From an uncultured Schlesneria sp. (GTDB taxonomy: Bacteria > Planctomycetota > Planctomycetia > Planctomycetales > Planctomycetaceae): a stretch of 64,000 nucleotides of DNA. Positions 37,344 through 47,300 of this stretch are shown here, one piece after another. The position numbers were made by a program, and so were the translations under genes. Position 1 is the first letter of the stretch, and every line of letters starts with the position of its first letter. The notes beneath the pieces are model-generated. The model was not told where the DNA came from and did no database searches. It was given only the letters and a program-made list of their open reading frames with translations. The DNA is taken from positions 1 through 64,000 of the forward strand of contig CAILLA010000244.1 in assembly GCA_903834925.1 (NCBI GenBank), given 5' to 3'.

Positions 37344-38627
37344 ATGATTGAGTTGATTCAGCGGGTGATCCCTATGTTTTACGTTGTTGTCGCAATCCTG
37401 ATCGGAACCATCGGATTCACAATTTCTCAAGCGTGGTTGATTCGTCGACTTCGCAATCATTATTCCCGACCGCTCCCCGCGTGGCCGACGGATAAACCGT
37501 GGCCGAAGGCTGCCGTCATTTTGTCACTGCGGGGAAATGACCCGTTTCTGGAGTCTTGCCTTCGGAATCTCATCCGACAGGACTATCCAAACTTCTTTGT
37601 CCAGATTGTGATCGATTCCGATTCCGACCCGGCTTGGGGTGCGATCCGAGCCGTTCAATCCGAATGCGGACCGACTCGTCTTCGAGTCACGACGCTCCAA
37701 CACCGAAGTTCCAATTGCAGCCTAAAAAACAGCTCCATCATTCAGGCCATTAACAGCTTGCCCCAAGAGACCGAAGTCGTCGCGTTTGTGGATGCGGATG
37801 CAATTACGCACTCAACCTGGTTGCGAAGCCTTGTCGCTCCGCTCGCAGATCCCGAAACCGGTTGCACGACCGGAATTCGCTGGTTCGCTCCTACTGACAA
37901 CACCTTCGCCACCCGATTGCGCTGCTTCTGGAACCTGATCGCTGCATCCGGGATCTTTCATTCAAGTACCCCTTGGGGTGGATCGATGGTCGTACGCCGC
38001 CAACTATTGGATACGGGCCTGGCAGAAGAATGGTCGCACATGTTTTGCGAGGACGTTCACACTCTGAATCACCTGCAACGACGTCATCTAAAACTCGTAT
38101 GCGTTCCACAGGCAACGGTCGTCAATCGCGAATCGACCACGGTCATGGGATGCCTGCGATTTGTCAATCGGCAGATGTTAATCCTTCGGCTGTATCATCC
38201 TCAGTGGTGGTCTGCGGTCGCGTTGATCGCGTTTACCGCCGTACTCCGATCGTCCCATTACTTTTTCATCTGCAAAACGTTCGTGTATGGTGAATGGCTA
38301 AGCTGCCTGGCATTACTGTTGATCCGCCCGATCAATCTCTATGTCACGCGTTTCGAAGCGAATCGCCTGGATCAGGCCGTTCGGCAAATGGTGGTCAACA
38401 ACGGTCAGGAAATCTCGCCAAACCCAGTTCCCGATTTCGTCGGATACTTATGCGCCGAGGCGATGTTTTTGACTTCGATGCTGTATGCACTCGGTGCCCG
38501 TTTCGTGAATTGGCGAGGGATTACGTACAAAGTCAAAGGTCCCAGCAACATCAAAATGCTGGCTTATCGTCCATTTCTCGAAACAATCGCTTCGACAGGT
38601 TTGTCCAAACGTTCCAGCGTCGTTTGA
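37344..38627 (+). CDS. Family 2 glycosyltransferase with membrane anchors
   Basis: A 427-residue membrane-bound glycosyltransferase. An N-terminal helix (about 8-32) precedes the GT-A fold. AVILSLRGNDPFLESCLRNL is near 52 and the metal motif VVAFVDADA near 150. CEDVHTL (ED acid motif) is near 234 and FVNRQMLILRLYHPQWW near 272, a (Q/R)-x-x-R-W-type acceptor motif. Two to three helices follow (about 285-330 and 375-395). This resembles ceramide glucosyltransferase (GT21) or HpnI-type glycolipid enzymes, so a lipid acceptor is plausible. It has no close partner; a REPIN follows. Confidence 0.82.
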   Translation: MIELIQRVIPMFYVVVAILIGTIGFTISQAWLIRRLRNHYSRPLPAWPTDKPWPKAAVILSLRGNDPFLESCLRNLIRQDYPNFFVQIVIDSDSDPAWGAIRAVQSECGPTRLRVTTLQHRSSNCSLKNSSIIQAINSLPQETEVVAFVDADAITHSTWLRSLVAPLADPETGCTTGIRWFAPTDNTFATRLRCFWNLIAASGIFHSSTPWGGSMVVRRQLLDTGLAEEWSHMFCEDVHTLNHLQRRHLKLVCVPQATVVNRESTTVMGCLRFVNRQMLILRLYHPQWWSAVALIAFTAVLRSSHYFFICKTFVYGEWLSCLALLLIRPINLYVTRFEANRLDQAVRQMVVNNGQEISPNPVPDFVGYLCAEAMFLTSMLYALGARFVNWRGITYKVKGPSNIKMLAYRPFLETIASTGLSKRSSVV

Positions 38628-38670
38628 AAACGGTCGGCGAACGGGACCCTTTTTAAAGCGAAAGATTCAT

Positions 38671-39009
38671 GTGCCACTGGATGACCGTCTTCGGTCATCC
38701 AGTGCTCTTCGATTGCGGCGAAAAATCGAAGGCACTGCGTCGGAGAAGACTCCAACGAGGCTTTGCCTCAGACCAAAGTAGCCATCATCGCTCCGCGTGA
38801 TGAGCATTGTTCGAAAACTTACCAAACTACATTCCGCATGTTCTCAAATCAGAAAGTCGGTCAGAATATCTGCTCCAATGCGTCGGCAACGCTTGAATCG
38901 TTTCCGACGCATGCTCATCACGCGGAGCGATGATGGCTACGTTGGCAGAGATGCTAGAACTTGACTCCATGAGTCAAGTTCCGGACCTGAAGACTCCGAT
39001 GCAGTGGCA
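38671..39009. repeat. REPIN-like hairpin pair split by a 235-bp element
   Basis: The left part (38671-38753) carries hairpin 1 and the first arm of hairpin 2. The right part (38989-39009) continues GAAGACTCC then GATGCAGTGGCA. Between them lies a 235-bp element. Removing the element and one GAAGACTCC restores an intact REPIN of the same kind as at 34794. Confidence 0.85.
38754..38988 (+). mobile_element. 235-bp non-autonomous element, copy 2, with 9-bp duplication
   Basis: The element has no ORF of note. Inside it is a 163-bp core (38778-38940) with perfect 30-bp inverted repeats that start GTAGCCATCATCGCTCCG. One edge is a small hairpin (CGAGGCTTTGCCTC) and the other a palindrome AACTTGACTC..GAGTCAAGTT (38959-38980). 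GAAGACTCC flanks it on both sides (38745-38753 and 38989-38997). It is homologous end to end with 12480-12837 in inverted orientation. A transposase acting in trans is needed; its family is unknown. Confidence 0.85.
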
Positions 39010-39058
39010 AACAACCCGAAATACTTCGGCTTTCACCTCGCGCTGATACGTCAATTGA

Positions 39059-39877
39059 TCACACCGGGTTAACCGCAAAGCAACGCTGAAGTTCTTTTTT
39101 GAACTCAGCGATCAACCGAATGTCGAGCTGCAAAGTTCGATCGGCACCGCGACAAGCGGCGGAACGAATCGCGATGACATCGGCATTCGTATTTGATAAC
39201 AAAGGAAGCGATTCGCGATTGAGTCGACCAGCGAGCGCCAAAAACAATCCCGCCTGGTGACAAGTCTCTGCAAGTTTCATGAGAGCTGTCGCGCCGACTT
39301 CGTCGTTCAGCCTGCGGCCATCTTTCGTAAATGTGTCGATCAACAGTCCCGAACAGTCGGTCTCGATTGCAGCAGTCAAGACGTCATTAATATCAGGCGA
39401 TTTGGCCTGATGCGAATCGGCATAGGCGACGGCCACCCAGCGGAGTGTCGACAATGACCTCTCCTGGATTGTTGTGCGGACACGCATCCATTCCGCTCGC
39501 CAGTTCTGGTCGTTGGCACATTCGCTCAGGCCCAGTTTTGCGAACGTGATGCCATGAGGCAATTCCGGAAATCTCACCTCCTGTGACCAGTCACGGACTT
39601 CACCCAAAGCGACACTCAGGGGAATTGTACCGGAGACAATTTCGGCGGCACGCGCAATCTCTGTAATGTGATCAATGCCGGCCATGCCAAGCGAGCCGAG
39701 TGACGGCTCCTTAACATCAAGAACGTCGACACCAGCAGAGATTGCACAATCCGCTTCACTTCGTGATCGAACGCTAACGAGCAGTTTTGGAGATTCCGCA
39801 GTGCGGCAGACGATCGACTTTCGATCATCGGATCGAGACGGGTGGAAATCCCGCTTCTTACTCAAGTCAGTCGTCAT
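39059..39877 (-). CDS. mfnB: (5-formylfuran-3-yl)methyl phosphate synthase, MfnB-like
   Basis: A 272-residue protein of the DUF556/MfnB family, which makes the furan ring of methanofuran from glyceraldehyde-3-phosphate. The signature LLVSVRSRSEADCAISAGVD then DVKEPSLGSLGMAG is near residues 30-65, with the likely Schiff-base lysine in DVKEP. Further motifs are FAKLGLSE near 130 and GLLIDTFTKDGR near 183. Planctomycetes carry H4MPT/methanofuran C1 genes, so this fits. The start ATG overlaps the stop of the upstream DUF2079 gene by 4 bases (ATGA), so translation is coupled. Confidence 0.85.
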   Translation of the reverse strand: MTTDLSKKRDFHPSRSDDRKSIVCRTAESPKLLVSVRSRSEADCAISAGVDVLDVKEPSLGSLGMAGIDHITEIARAAEIVSGTIPLSVALGEVRDWSQEVRFPELPHGITFAKLGLSECANDQNWRAEWMRVRTTIQERSLSTLRWVAVAYADSHQAKSPDINDVLTAAIETDCSGLLIDTFTKDGRRLNDEVGATALMKLAETCHQAGLFLALAGRLNRESLPLLSNTNADVIAIRSAACRGADRTLQLDIRLIAEFKKELQRCFAVNPV

Positions 39878-41982
39878 TCGGAATCCTTGGTCTTGCGCTT
39901 GATCACGATGAAAACGCCTGAGGTCTTGTCGGGGACTAATGCCCAGCGGTCAGGGTGATCTCTCAACTCAGGTACTTCCTTCGGCTGTTTGATCTTTGAG
40001 TACTTATGGTCGGTATCGATAACAAGGTATTCCGTATCATCGGGAATCCGTTTTCCCTCACCTGCGACTTTTCGCCAATAGTCGCTGTAATCGTACGAAC
40101 GCTCATAATGAGTGAATCTCGGATGGACAAAGTCGGTCGAAGCGACTCGGGCAGTCGTGGGGATCAAGTTCTCAATTCGAGCAAACATTTCGGCCCGGTG
40201 TGTCGAACCGTAAAGCCGTCGCCAATACCAACTCGACCCCGTATCCCAAAACGGCATTCCCATCGGCCCCAGGCTGAAAAACAAACCGGTCGCGAGGGAG
40301 CTGGTTAAGACCAGTCGCCGCAAGATTGGCGATCCGTTGTCGTTCCCATTAAGCGGTTTCGATGAAAAACGTCGGATGATCGCGCGACCAACCTCAGAGG
40401 CATGCGGTAAAGCAGCGGCGAGCGACCAGAAAATGACCGCGACAAGCGGTGCATGAAACTGATGTTGCGGCGTACGTGACCCCTCCAACTCGTTCATGCA
40501 CAGAATCGCAAACAGTGGCATCCCGACAGCAAGTCGAGTCGGTGCAAGAAGAGGCAAAAATGCCAGGGGAGCCAATAGCGCGATCGCGTATAAAGCCGTT
40601 TCTGTCGTCAACAGTACTTCAACCACGGATAACGGATGGGTCAACCATGTATGAAGAATCTCTTCTGGCGTCTTCCCAAACCGGGAAAAATAGCTGGCGT
40701 AATGGACTTCGTCACCCGATCGAAACCAGGGCATGACGACCCGCGTTGCAAGCCACAAGTACCCGACACTGAAGAGGCTCAGCAATAGCCCGCCAAGGAT
40801 TTGAGACTTCGGTTTAGGCGTCCCTGAGCTCAAAGATGACGTTGCAAGATCTGGCTCTGTGAAATGACGCAGTGCAATCCAAACCCCAAGCGGTCCAAAG
40901 ATCAGCGTATAGTCTTCCTTGACGGTCAAGCACAGGCCGATCCCAAGCAGCGTTCCCACAAGATTCTTTCGATCGAGTTGGTCCAAGGTCATCAGCAGTA
41001 GCGGGATGCCAAATGACTCGGGCCGAAACGTCTTTAAATCAATTTCGATGTCAAGAAACTGCATCGGGAAGTAGACCAGATAAGCAATCGCCACAGCCAA
41101 TGCGGTTCGATCCGATCCCGTATGCCGACGAGTCATCCAGTACACCGGAAATGCCCCGAGCGCCAGCGCGATGGAACTGCATGCTTCCAGCAGCAGATGT
41201 GATGGCCACAGTATGTAAAAAGGCAATAGGAGCAGATGCACGAACTGAATGTGCTCGCCCAGAAACATGCCTCGATCGAGATAACTTCGAAATCCCTTCC
41301 CGTGCAAGAGATTCCAGAGGTGTTCTTCATACATGACCGAATCGCCGTGGGGCACCAGCAGGTTAAAGTACAGCCTCCAGTTCATGGTCGTAAAAATGAG
41401 GATATACAATCCGCATGCCAGCCAGAGCGATCGCGTTCGCACGAACTGAGTCTCTATTTCATCGGATGACTGCGGGCTGTTATTGAGAGTTAGCCAAGTC
41501 GTCATCCAACCAGCCAGGCAACCCGCCAGCCAGAACTGCGGTGTCACTGACAATAACCCCGCCAAGCTCGAAAGACCAACAGTTCCAGCGGCAATCCAAA
41601 GCCACTCCCACAAATCGACCAGGCACCACCACACCCAGCCGTACCACCCCCATTGGATAAGAGCTTCAGCCCAAGTCATGTTTCGTCTCATGACCAGCCA
41701 GGTTGTTCCAGCGAGCCAAGTAACTGCTGCAACGAAGGTACAAGGAATGAGCGTCAGCCATAGGGGAAGATTGATCAGTTCCGGATTGGCGGTCGACATT
41801 CCAGACCGAGGCAATGAACTTGCCAAATTGAACCAGGTCGAAGGGCTGATAAAATTGGACGCGAGCAGGCGCGAAGACAGCCATGTCTGCATGCATGTCG
41901 AGGCCAAAAGGATACCAAAGGCGACGAGGACTAAGGTTCCCAGCAATCGGGTTAAAATTGAGTTCGATGGTGGAGCGATCAT
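39874..41982 (-). CDS. DUF2079 polytopic membrane protein
   Basis: A 702-residue membrane protein of the DUF2079 family, which looks like GT-C glycosyltransferases. There are around twelve hydrophobic segments. Near residue 210 is NWRLYFNLLVPHGDSVMYEE, with the acidic residues of a typical GT-C first loop, followed by LHGKGFRSYLDRGMFLGEH. A C-terminal soluble part has STDFVHPRFTHYERSYDYSD. It probably transfers a sugar or handles a lipid-linked substrate, but no substrate is known. The ATG at 41982 begins the first helix; the open frame to 42153 runs into the divergent glycosylase gene's leader. Its stop overlaps mfnB. Confidence 0.82.
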   Translation of the reverse strand: MIAPPSNSILTRLLGTLVLVAFGILLASTCMQTWLSSRLLASNFISPSTWFNLASSLPRSGMSTANPELINLPLWLTLIPCTFVAAVTWLAGTTWLVMRRNMTWAEALIQWGWYGWVWWCLVDLWEWLWIAAGTVGLSSLAGLLSVTPQFWLAGCLAGWMTTWLTLNNSPQSSDEIETQFVRTRSLWLACGLYILIFTTMNWRLYFNLLVPHGDSVMYEEHLWNLLHGKGFRSYLDRGMFLGEHIQFVHLLLLPFYILWPSHLLLEACSSIALALGAFPVYWMTRRHTGSDRTALAVAIAYLVYFPMQFLDIEIDLKTFRPESFGIPLLLMTLDQLDRKNLVGTLLGIGLCLTVKEDYTLIFGPLGVWIALRHFTEPDLATSSLSSGTPKPKSQILGGLLLSLFSVGYLWLATRVVMPWFRSGDEVHYASYFSRFGKTPEEILHTWLTHPLSVVEVLLTTETALYAIALLAPLAFLPLLAPTRLAVGMPLFAILCMNELEGSRTPQHQFHAPLVAVIFWSLAAALPHASEVGRAIIRRFSSKPLNGNDNGSPILRRLVLTSSLATGLFFSLGPMGMPFWDTGSSWYWRRLYGSTHRAEMFARIENLIPTTARVASTDFVHPRFTHYERSYDYSDYWRKVAGEGKRIPDDTEYLVIDTDHKYSKIKQPKEVPELRDHPDRWALVPDKTSGVFIVIKRKTKDSE

Positions 41983-42163
41983 TTCACTATCGTAATTGTT
42001 GATTGACCGATGGTCGATCCACTTGTGATCAGTTTGGGTCGATATGAAACCCTTTCTGACCGCAGTGAAGGTCAAATGTTGCAATTTCTCTGCTACACTT
42101 TGACATACCGATTTGCACGGCGCGGTGTCGTGAATCGAAGCATCCGTTTTCAAAGCCTGACCG

Positions 42164-42817
42164 ATGTCGATTTCCTCCGATAAAATTAAGGCCGCAATTC
42201 AACATCTGAAATCGGTCGATCCTGTGATGGGTAACCTGATCAATCGGGCAGGGCCATTCACTCTCAAACTGGATCGGAACCGGTTTGGGATGTTGGTCCG
42301 ATCCATTCTCTCGCAACAGATCTCTACGAAGGCGGCGAGGTCGATACGCATGAGGCTCGATCAGTTGCTCGATCCGCATCCGCTGAGTGCCCAGGCGATT
42401 CACGAACGGAGCGACGAGGAACTTCGTTCGGTTGGTTTATCGCGCCAAAAGACGGCTTATTTAAAAGACCTTTCGGCTCGAGTTCTCGACGAGCGGTTGC
42501 AATTGAATCGGATCGGACGACTCACGGACGAAGAGGCGATCGAGCATCTCGTCCAGGTGAAAGGAATCGGCCGCTGGACGGCGCAAATGTTTTTGATCTT
42601 TTCGCTTGGACGCCTTGACGTTTTTCCCCACGATGACTTGGTCGTCCGGTCTTCGATCAAAGCACTTTATGGACTTGAGGAATTACCGAACAAGCAGCAG
42701 AGCCACGCAATTGCCGCTCCCTGGAAGCCGTATTCCACGATCGCATCCTGGTATTGCTGGCGATTGATCGACGCCAAAAACGATCTCACGATGGACTCCA
42801 GTGAATATCCGGCCTGA
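42164..42817 (+). CDS. DNA-3-methyladenine glycosylase (AlkA-like, HhH-GPD)
   Basis: A 217-residue base-excision repair glycosylase that would remove alkylated purines. Residues in order are the LVRSILSQQISTKAA helix near 45, a helix-hairpin-helix with HLVQVKGIGRWTAQMFLIFSLG near 128, and the catalytic aspartate in LGRLDVFPHDDLVVR near 150. The C-terminus APWKPYSTIASWYCWRL is the usual AlkA end motif. The length fits the short AlkA form without the N-terminal domain. It is divergent from the DUF2079 gene and followed by an RND operon on the same strand. Confidence 0.9.
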   Translation: MSISSDKIKAAIQHLKSVDPVMGNLINRAGPFTLKLDRNRFGMLVRSILSQQISTKAARSIRMRLDQLLDPHPLSAQAIHERSDEELRSVGLSRQKTAYLKDLSARVLDERLQLNRIGRLTDEEAIEHLVQVKGIGRWTAQMFLIFSLGRLDVFPHDDLVVRSSIKALYGLEELPNKQQSHAIAAPWKPYSTIASWYCWRLIDAKNDLTMDSSEYPA

Positions 42818-42976
42818 TTGATGGGAAAAGCGAAATCACTCTCCTAGAATTTGAGTGACCATTCGGTCAAGATCGGGGGGTGTTGGATCTTGCGTTGGAC
42901 ATCATGATGACCACGCCGATCCCCAACCTCGCGTTGACTGTTGAGAATCGTTCCAGAATCTCGTTTCGGGTGAATT

Positions 42977-44161
42977 ATGATAATCCGTCCCCTTTCGTTT
43001 TGGCCGTCGTGGACTCTCTGTTGCGGTCTTGTCGTCTCCTTCGCGGGCTGCGGCACTCCCAAGATGCCTTCCCCCGCCGCAGCCGGACCGGTCGCTGTCA
43101 TCGTGACAGAGCCAGTGGAAAAGGAATTGGCGGACTTTGCTGAATTCACAGGCCGAACCGATGCGGTCGAATCCGTGGAGATCCGAGCCCGAGTCAGTGG
43201 TTATCTCAACAAGATACTCTACAAACCAGGTAGCGAAGTCGAGGCGGGTACACCGCTATTCGAGATCGATTCGCGTCCCTATGACGCAATACTGGAACAA
43301 AACCTGGGGACTTTGGCGACTTCCGAAGCAAGTTTAAAACAAGCCAGGGCGGATATGGCTCGCGCCCAGGATCTGCACGACAAAAAGATCAGTACTCAAT
43401 CGGATTATGACAAAGCCGTTGCCGATCTCGCACATGCCGAAGCCTCGGTCCAGTCGTCGACAGCAAACGTCGCTCAGGCAAAACTCAATCAAGACTTTAC
43501 CCATGTAACGGCTCCAGTTGCCGGTCGGACGAGCCGCGAATTAATCACCATCGGCAACCTGGTCAACGCCGATACAACGGCCTTAACCACGATTGTCTCG
43601 ATCGATCCGATCTATGCCTACTTTGATGTCGATGAACGGACGCTTCTCGATATCCAGAAGCGAATCCGTGAAAAAAAGATGGAGTCGGCGCGTGAACGCG
43701 ATGACGTTCCGATCTACCTCGGTCTGGCCAATGAAACCGGGTTTCCGCACGCGGGCACGATTGACGTGGTCGACAATCGTGTTGATTCCGGTACCGGAAC
43801 AATGCAGATTCGGGGACGATTCGACAACGCGGATCGTGTTCTGACACCGGGACTATTCGTACGGATTCAGTTTCAGATGGGTCCGGCACGACCCCGGTTG
43901 CTCGTTCCCGAACAGGCGCTGGCTCAGCAGCAGGGACAGCGGTATGTGTACGTTGTCACTCCGGAAAAAAAGATCGATCGGCGGAATGTCACAGTTGGGC
44001 GTCTTGACGGTTCAATGCGAGTGATCGAAACCGGACTTAAGCCGGGTGAAAGCGTCGTTGTGAAAGGACAGCAACGCGTACGGCCCGGGAGCGAAGTCAA
44101 AATCGAGACGGAAAAGACAACTGTTGGTCAATCCGAGCCGGCTACGAAAAAACCGCATTAG
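42977..44161 (+). CDS. RND efflux periplasmic adaptor lipoprotein
   Basis: A 394-residue membrane-fusion protein. A lipoprotein signal ends at VVSFAGC. The order of parts is typical: a first beta-barrel strand EFTGRTDAVESVEIRARVSGY near 50, a lipoyl-like region, a coiled-coil hairpin (about 105-165, with RAQDLHDKKISTQSDYDKAV), then FTHVTAPVAGRTSRELITIGN. The remaining C-terminal barrel ends with GLKPGESVVVKGQQRVRPG. It would bridge the inner-membrane pump (next gene) to an outer-membrane channel. No TolC-type gene is nearby. A REPIN separates it from the pump gene by about 170 bases. Confidence 0.92.
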   Translation: MIIRPLSFWPSWTLCCGLVVSFAGCGTPKMPSPAAAGPVAVIVTEPVEKELADFAEFTGRTDAVESVEIRARVSGYLNKILYKPGSEVEAGTPLFEIDSRPYDAILEQNLGTLATSEASLKQARADMARAQDLHDKKISTQSDYDKAVADLAHAEASVQSSTANVAQAKLNQDFTHVTAPVAGRTSRELITIGNLVNADTTALTTIVSIDPIYAYFDVDERTLLDIQKRIREKKMESARERDDVPIYLGLANETGFPHAGTIDVVDNRVDSGTGTMQIRGRFDNADRVLTPGLFVRIQFQMGPARPRLLVPEQALAQQQGQRYVYVVTPEKKIDRRNVTVGRLDGSMRVIETGLKPGESVVVKGQQRVRPGSEVKIETEKTTVGQSEPATKKPH

Positions 44162-44178
44162 GTGTTGGGGTCGACTTC

Positions 44179-44277
44179 GTGCCACTGCTTGACGGTCTTC
44201 CGTCAAGCAGTGCCGAGCTGCAAAACGAATGCTGATGTCGAGACACTGCTTCTCCGAGGACTCCGAAGCAGTGGCAC
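44179..44277. repeat. REPIN-like hairpin pair with compensatory changes
   Basis: A 99-bp element between the RND adaptor and pump genes. It begins GTGCCACTGCTTGACGG and ends GAAGCAGTGGCAC. Stem bases differ from the other copies on both arms, so pairing is kept (CACTGCTTGACGG pairs with CCGTCAAGCAGTG). Confidence 0.85.
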
Positions 44278-44334
44278 ATTCAAATGAAGTCCGAAGAAAA
44301 ATCCTTCACGGCGTTGACCGCCAGGGGTTCTTGA

Positions 44335-47300
44335 ATGCTAGCCCGCTTTTTTATTGACCGGCCTGTCTTCGCGATTGTCATTTCGCTGGTCATCGTCTTT
44401 GCCGGCATAACTGCATACTTCACGCTACCGATCGCCCAATATCCGGAGATCACACCTCCCACTGTGGAAGTTTCTTGCAGCTACCCGGGCGCGAGTGCCA
44501 AAGTTGTGCAAGAAACGATTGCGGCACCTATCGAACAGGAAGTCAACGGCGTCGAGAAGATGCTGTATATGTCCTCTCAAAGTACCAATGACGGCGGTTA
44601 CAAGTTAAGCGTCACGTTTAAGCTTGGCACCAATCTCGATATGGCTCAGGTTCTGGTACAAAACCGCGTCGCGCTCGCTCTTCCGAAATTACCAGATGTT
44701 GTCAAAACGACCGGCGTCAGTACCAAGAAAAAATCCCCCAGCATCCTGCTGGTGGTAAACCTGTATTCCGACGTGGACGAGTCAACCGGACAACCCAAGT
44801 TCAACCAGTTGTTCCTTAGCAACTATGCCACGATTCAGATGCGAGACGACCTGCTGCGTATCGATGGCGTGGGGGATGTGACTTATCTGGGCCAGCAGGA
44901 TTACAGCATGCGAGCCTGGCTGGACCCCGAAAAAATGGCGTCACGTAATCTGACGGCAGGTGACGTTGTCAATGCGCTAAAAGAACAGAACGTTCAGGTG
45001 GCGGCGGGTCGAGTTGGCCAGCCACCCGCTCCTCAGGGGATCGATTTTCAGTACACACTGACAACACTTGGTCGACTGATTGAACCCGCCGAATTCGGCC
45101 AGATCATCGTCAAAACAGGCAGTACCGGACAGCCAACTCGCCTTGGTGAAATTGCCCGACTGGAACTGGGTGCCAAAAACGAAGATACGTTATGCACGCT
45201 CGACGGAAAACCGTCAGTCGGTATGGCCATCTTTCAGATGCCCGGTTCCAACGCCCTGGAAACCGCGAAACGGATCAGGAAAAAAGTCGCCGAACTGGAA
45301 ACCCGTTTCTTCGACGGAATGCACTCGGCCATCGTCTATGACACGACTCCTTTCATCGAAGAATCAGTCAACGAAGTTTTCAAAGCACTGCGTGACGCGG
45401 TCATCCTGGTGGCCATCGTCGTCCTGCTGTTCCTACAGGACTGGAAGTCGATGACCCTGCCGATGATCGATGTTCCCGTTTCCTTGATCGGAACCATGGC
45501 CGTCATGTGGTTGATGGGATTCACCCTGAACAACCTGACGCTATTCGGTCTCGTTCTGGCAATCGGTATCGTGGTGGATGATGCGATTGTCGTGCTGGAG
45601 GGGATCGAACGCTGGCTCGAAAAGGGGTGTGATGCGAAAACGGCAACCATCAATGCCATGAATGAACTGACCGGCCCCATAATCGCCATCACTCTGGTAC
45701 TCAGTTCCGTATTTCTCCCCAGTGCCTTGCTGCCAGGGATCAGCGGACAGTTCTATCGTCAGTTCGCATTGACGATCTCGGTCTCGATGATCATCTCGGC
45801 CATCAACGCTCTGACGATGACCCCGTCTCGTGCAGTCCAGATCTTCAAGAACCGGCACCACGGGCACGACGACCGCGAAGCTCTGCCGTGGTGGGGTTAC
45901 GTGGGACTATTCGGTTGGGCGAGTGCCTCATGGCTGAAACCGATCGTCGAGCCGATGTTGCATCTGGCTGACGATGAATTTCTCAGTTGGGGCGTCTGGA
46001 TACTTCTTTTCCTGCCGGGTGCCATCGTTGGCTGGATGATTGCAAAATGGTCAAACCGTTTCCTGTCGAGTTGTTTTAAACTGTTCAATCGAGGTTTCGA
46101 CGCGGTCACGCGGCTTTATGGTCGAGTCGTCACGGGCATGCTGCGAGTCAGCACATTGGTCATGCTGGTTTATGGCGGATTGCTCGCACTGACTTACATG
46201 GGACTCACACGAACCCCGATCGGGTTTATCCCCTCGCAGGACAAGGGCTATCTGCTCGTCAACATGCAATTACCTGACTCCGCATCGCTCGAACGTTCAA
46301 TCGATGTGCTGAAACGAGTGGAAAAGATCGCTCAGGAAACGGACGGAGTCAAACACACCACCGGAATCGCCGGGCAGTCGATTGTCCTCAATGCGGTCGG
46401 TTCCAGCTTCGGTTCGATGTTTGTGATTCTCGATGAATTCCATCATCGACGCAGTCCAACGTTGAGTGCCAATGCGATCGCCGCTCAATTGAGAAAGCGA
46501 ATGTTCAATGAAATCCTCGACGCTCAGGTGGCCGTGTTCGGCGCTCCACCCGTCGATGGACTCGGTTCTGCTGGCGGCTTTAAGTTGATGATCCAGGATC
46601 GAGGGGATCAAGGTCTATTCGAATTGCAGGATCGAGCCGACCAGGTGGCGTTTCAGGGAAATCGTCAACCCGGAATTGTCGGGATGTTTAACAGCTTTCG
46701 GTCGGATACGCCTCAGCTTTATATCGATATCGATCGAACCAAGTGTAAGTCATTAGGTGTTCCGCTGAATGACGCCTTTCAAACGCTACAGACTTATCTC
46801 GGGGGTTATTACGTCAACGACTTTAATCAGTTCGGTCGAACATGGCAGGTGAATCTTCAAGCGGATGCACGGTTCCGTATGCACGCCGAAGATATTCGCT
46901 CACTGAAAGTCCGGAACAATGAAGGGAAAATGGTCCCCTTGGGGACTCTGGCCACCGTGGAAGACATCGGCGGGCCGGTCATGATCAATCGTTACAACAT
47001 GTTCCCAGCTGCACCCATTAACGGCGGCTCGCTCCCTGGAGTCAGCTCGGGAGATATGATCGCCGCCGTCGAACGAGCGACGAGTTCCGAACTGAGCGGA
47101 ACAATGACGCATGAATGGACCGAGTTAACCTACCTGCAATTGCAGGAGGGGAGTGCAGCTTTATATGCCTTCGTAGGCGCGATCATTCTGGTCTTCCTGG
47201 TCCTTGCCGCACAGTACGAAAGCTGGTCAATGCCGATGGCGGTGCTGCTGGTGGTTCCGATGTGCCTGCTGAGTGCCGTGATCGGGCTGTGGATGACTCA

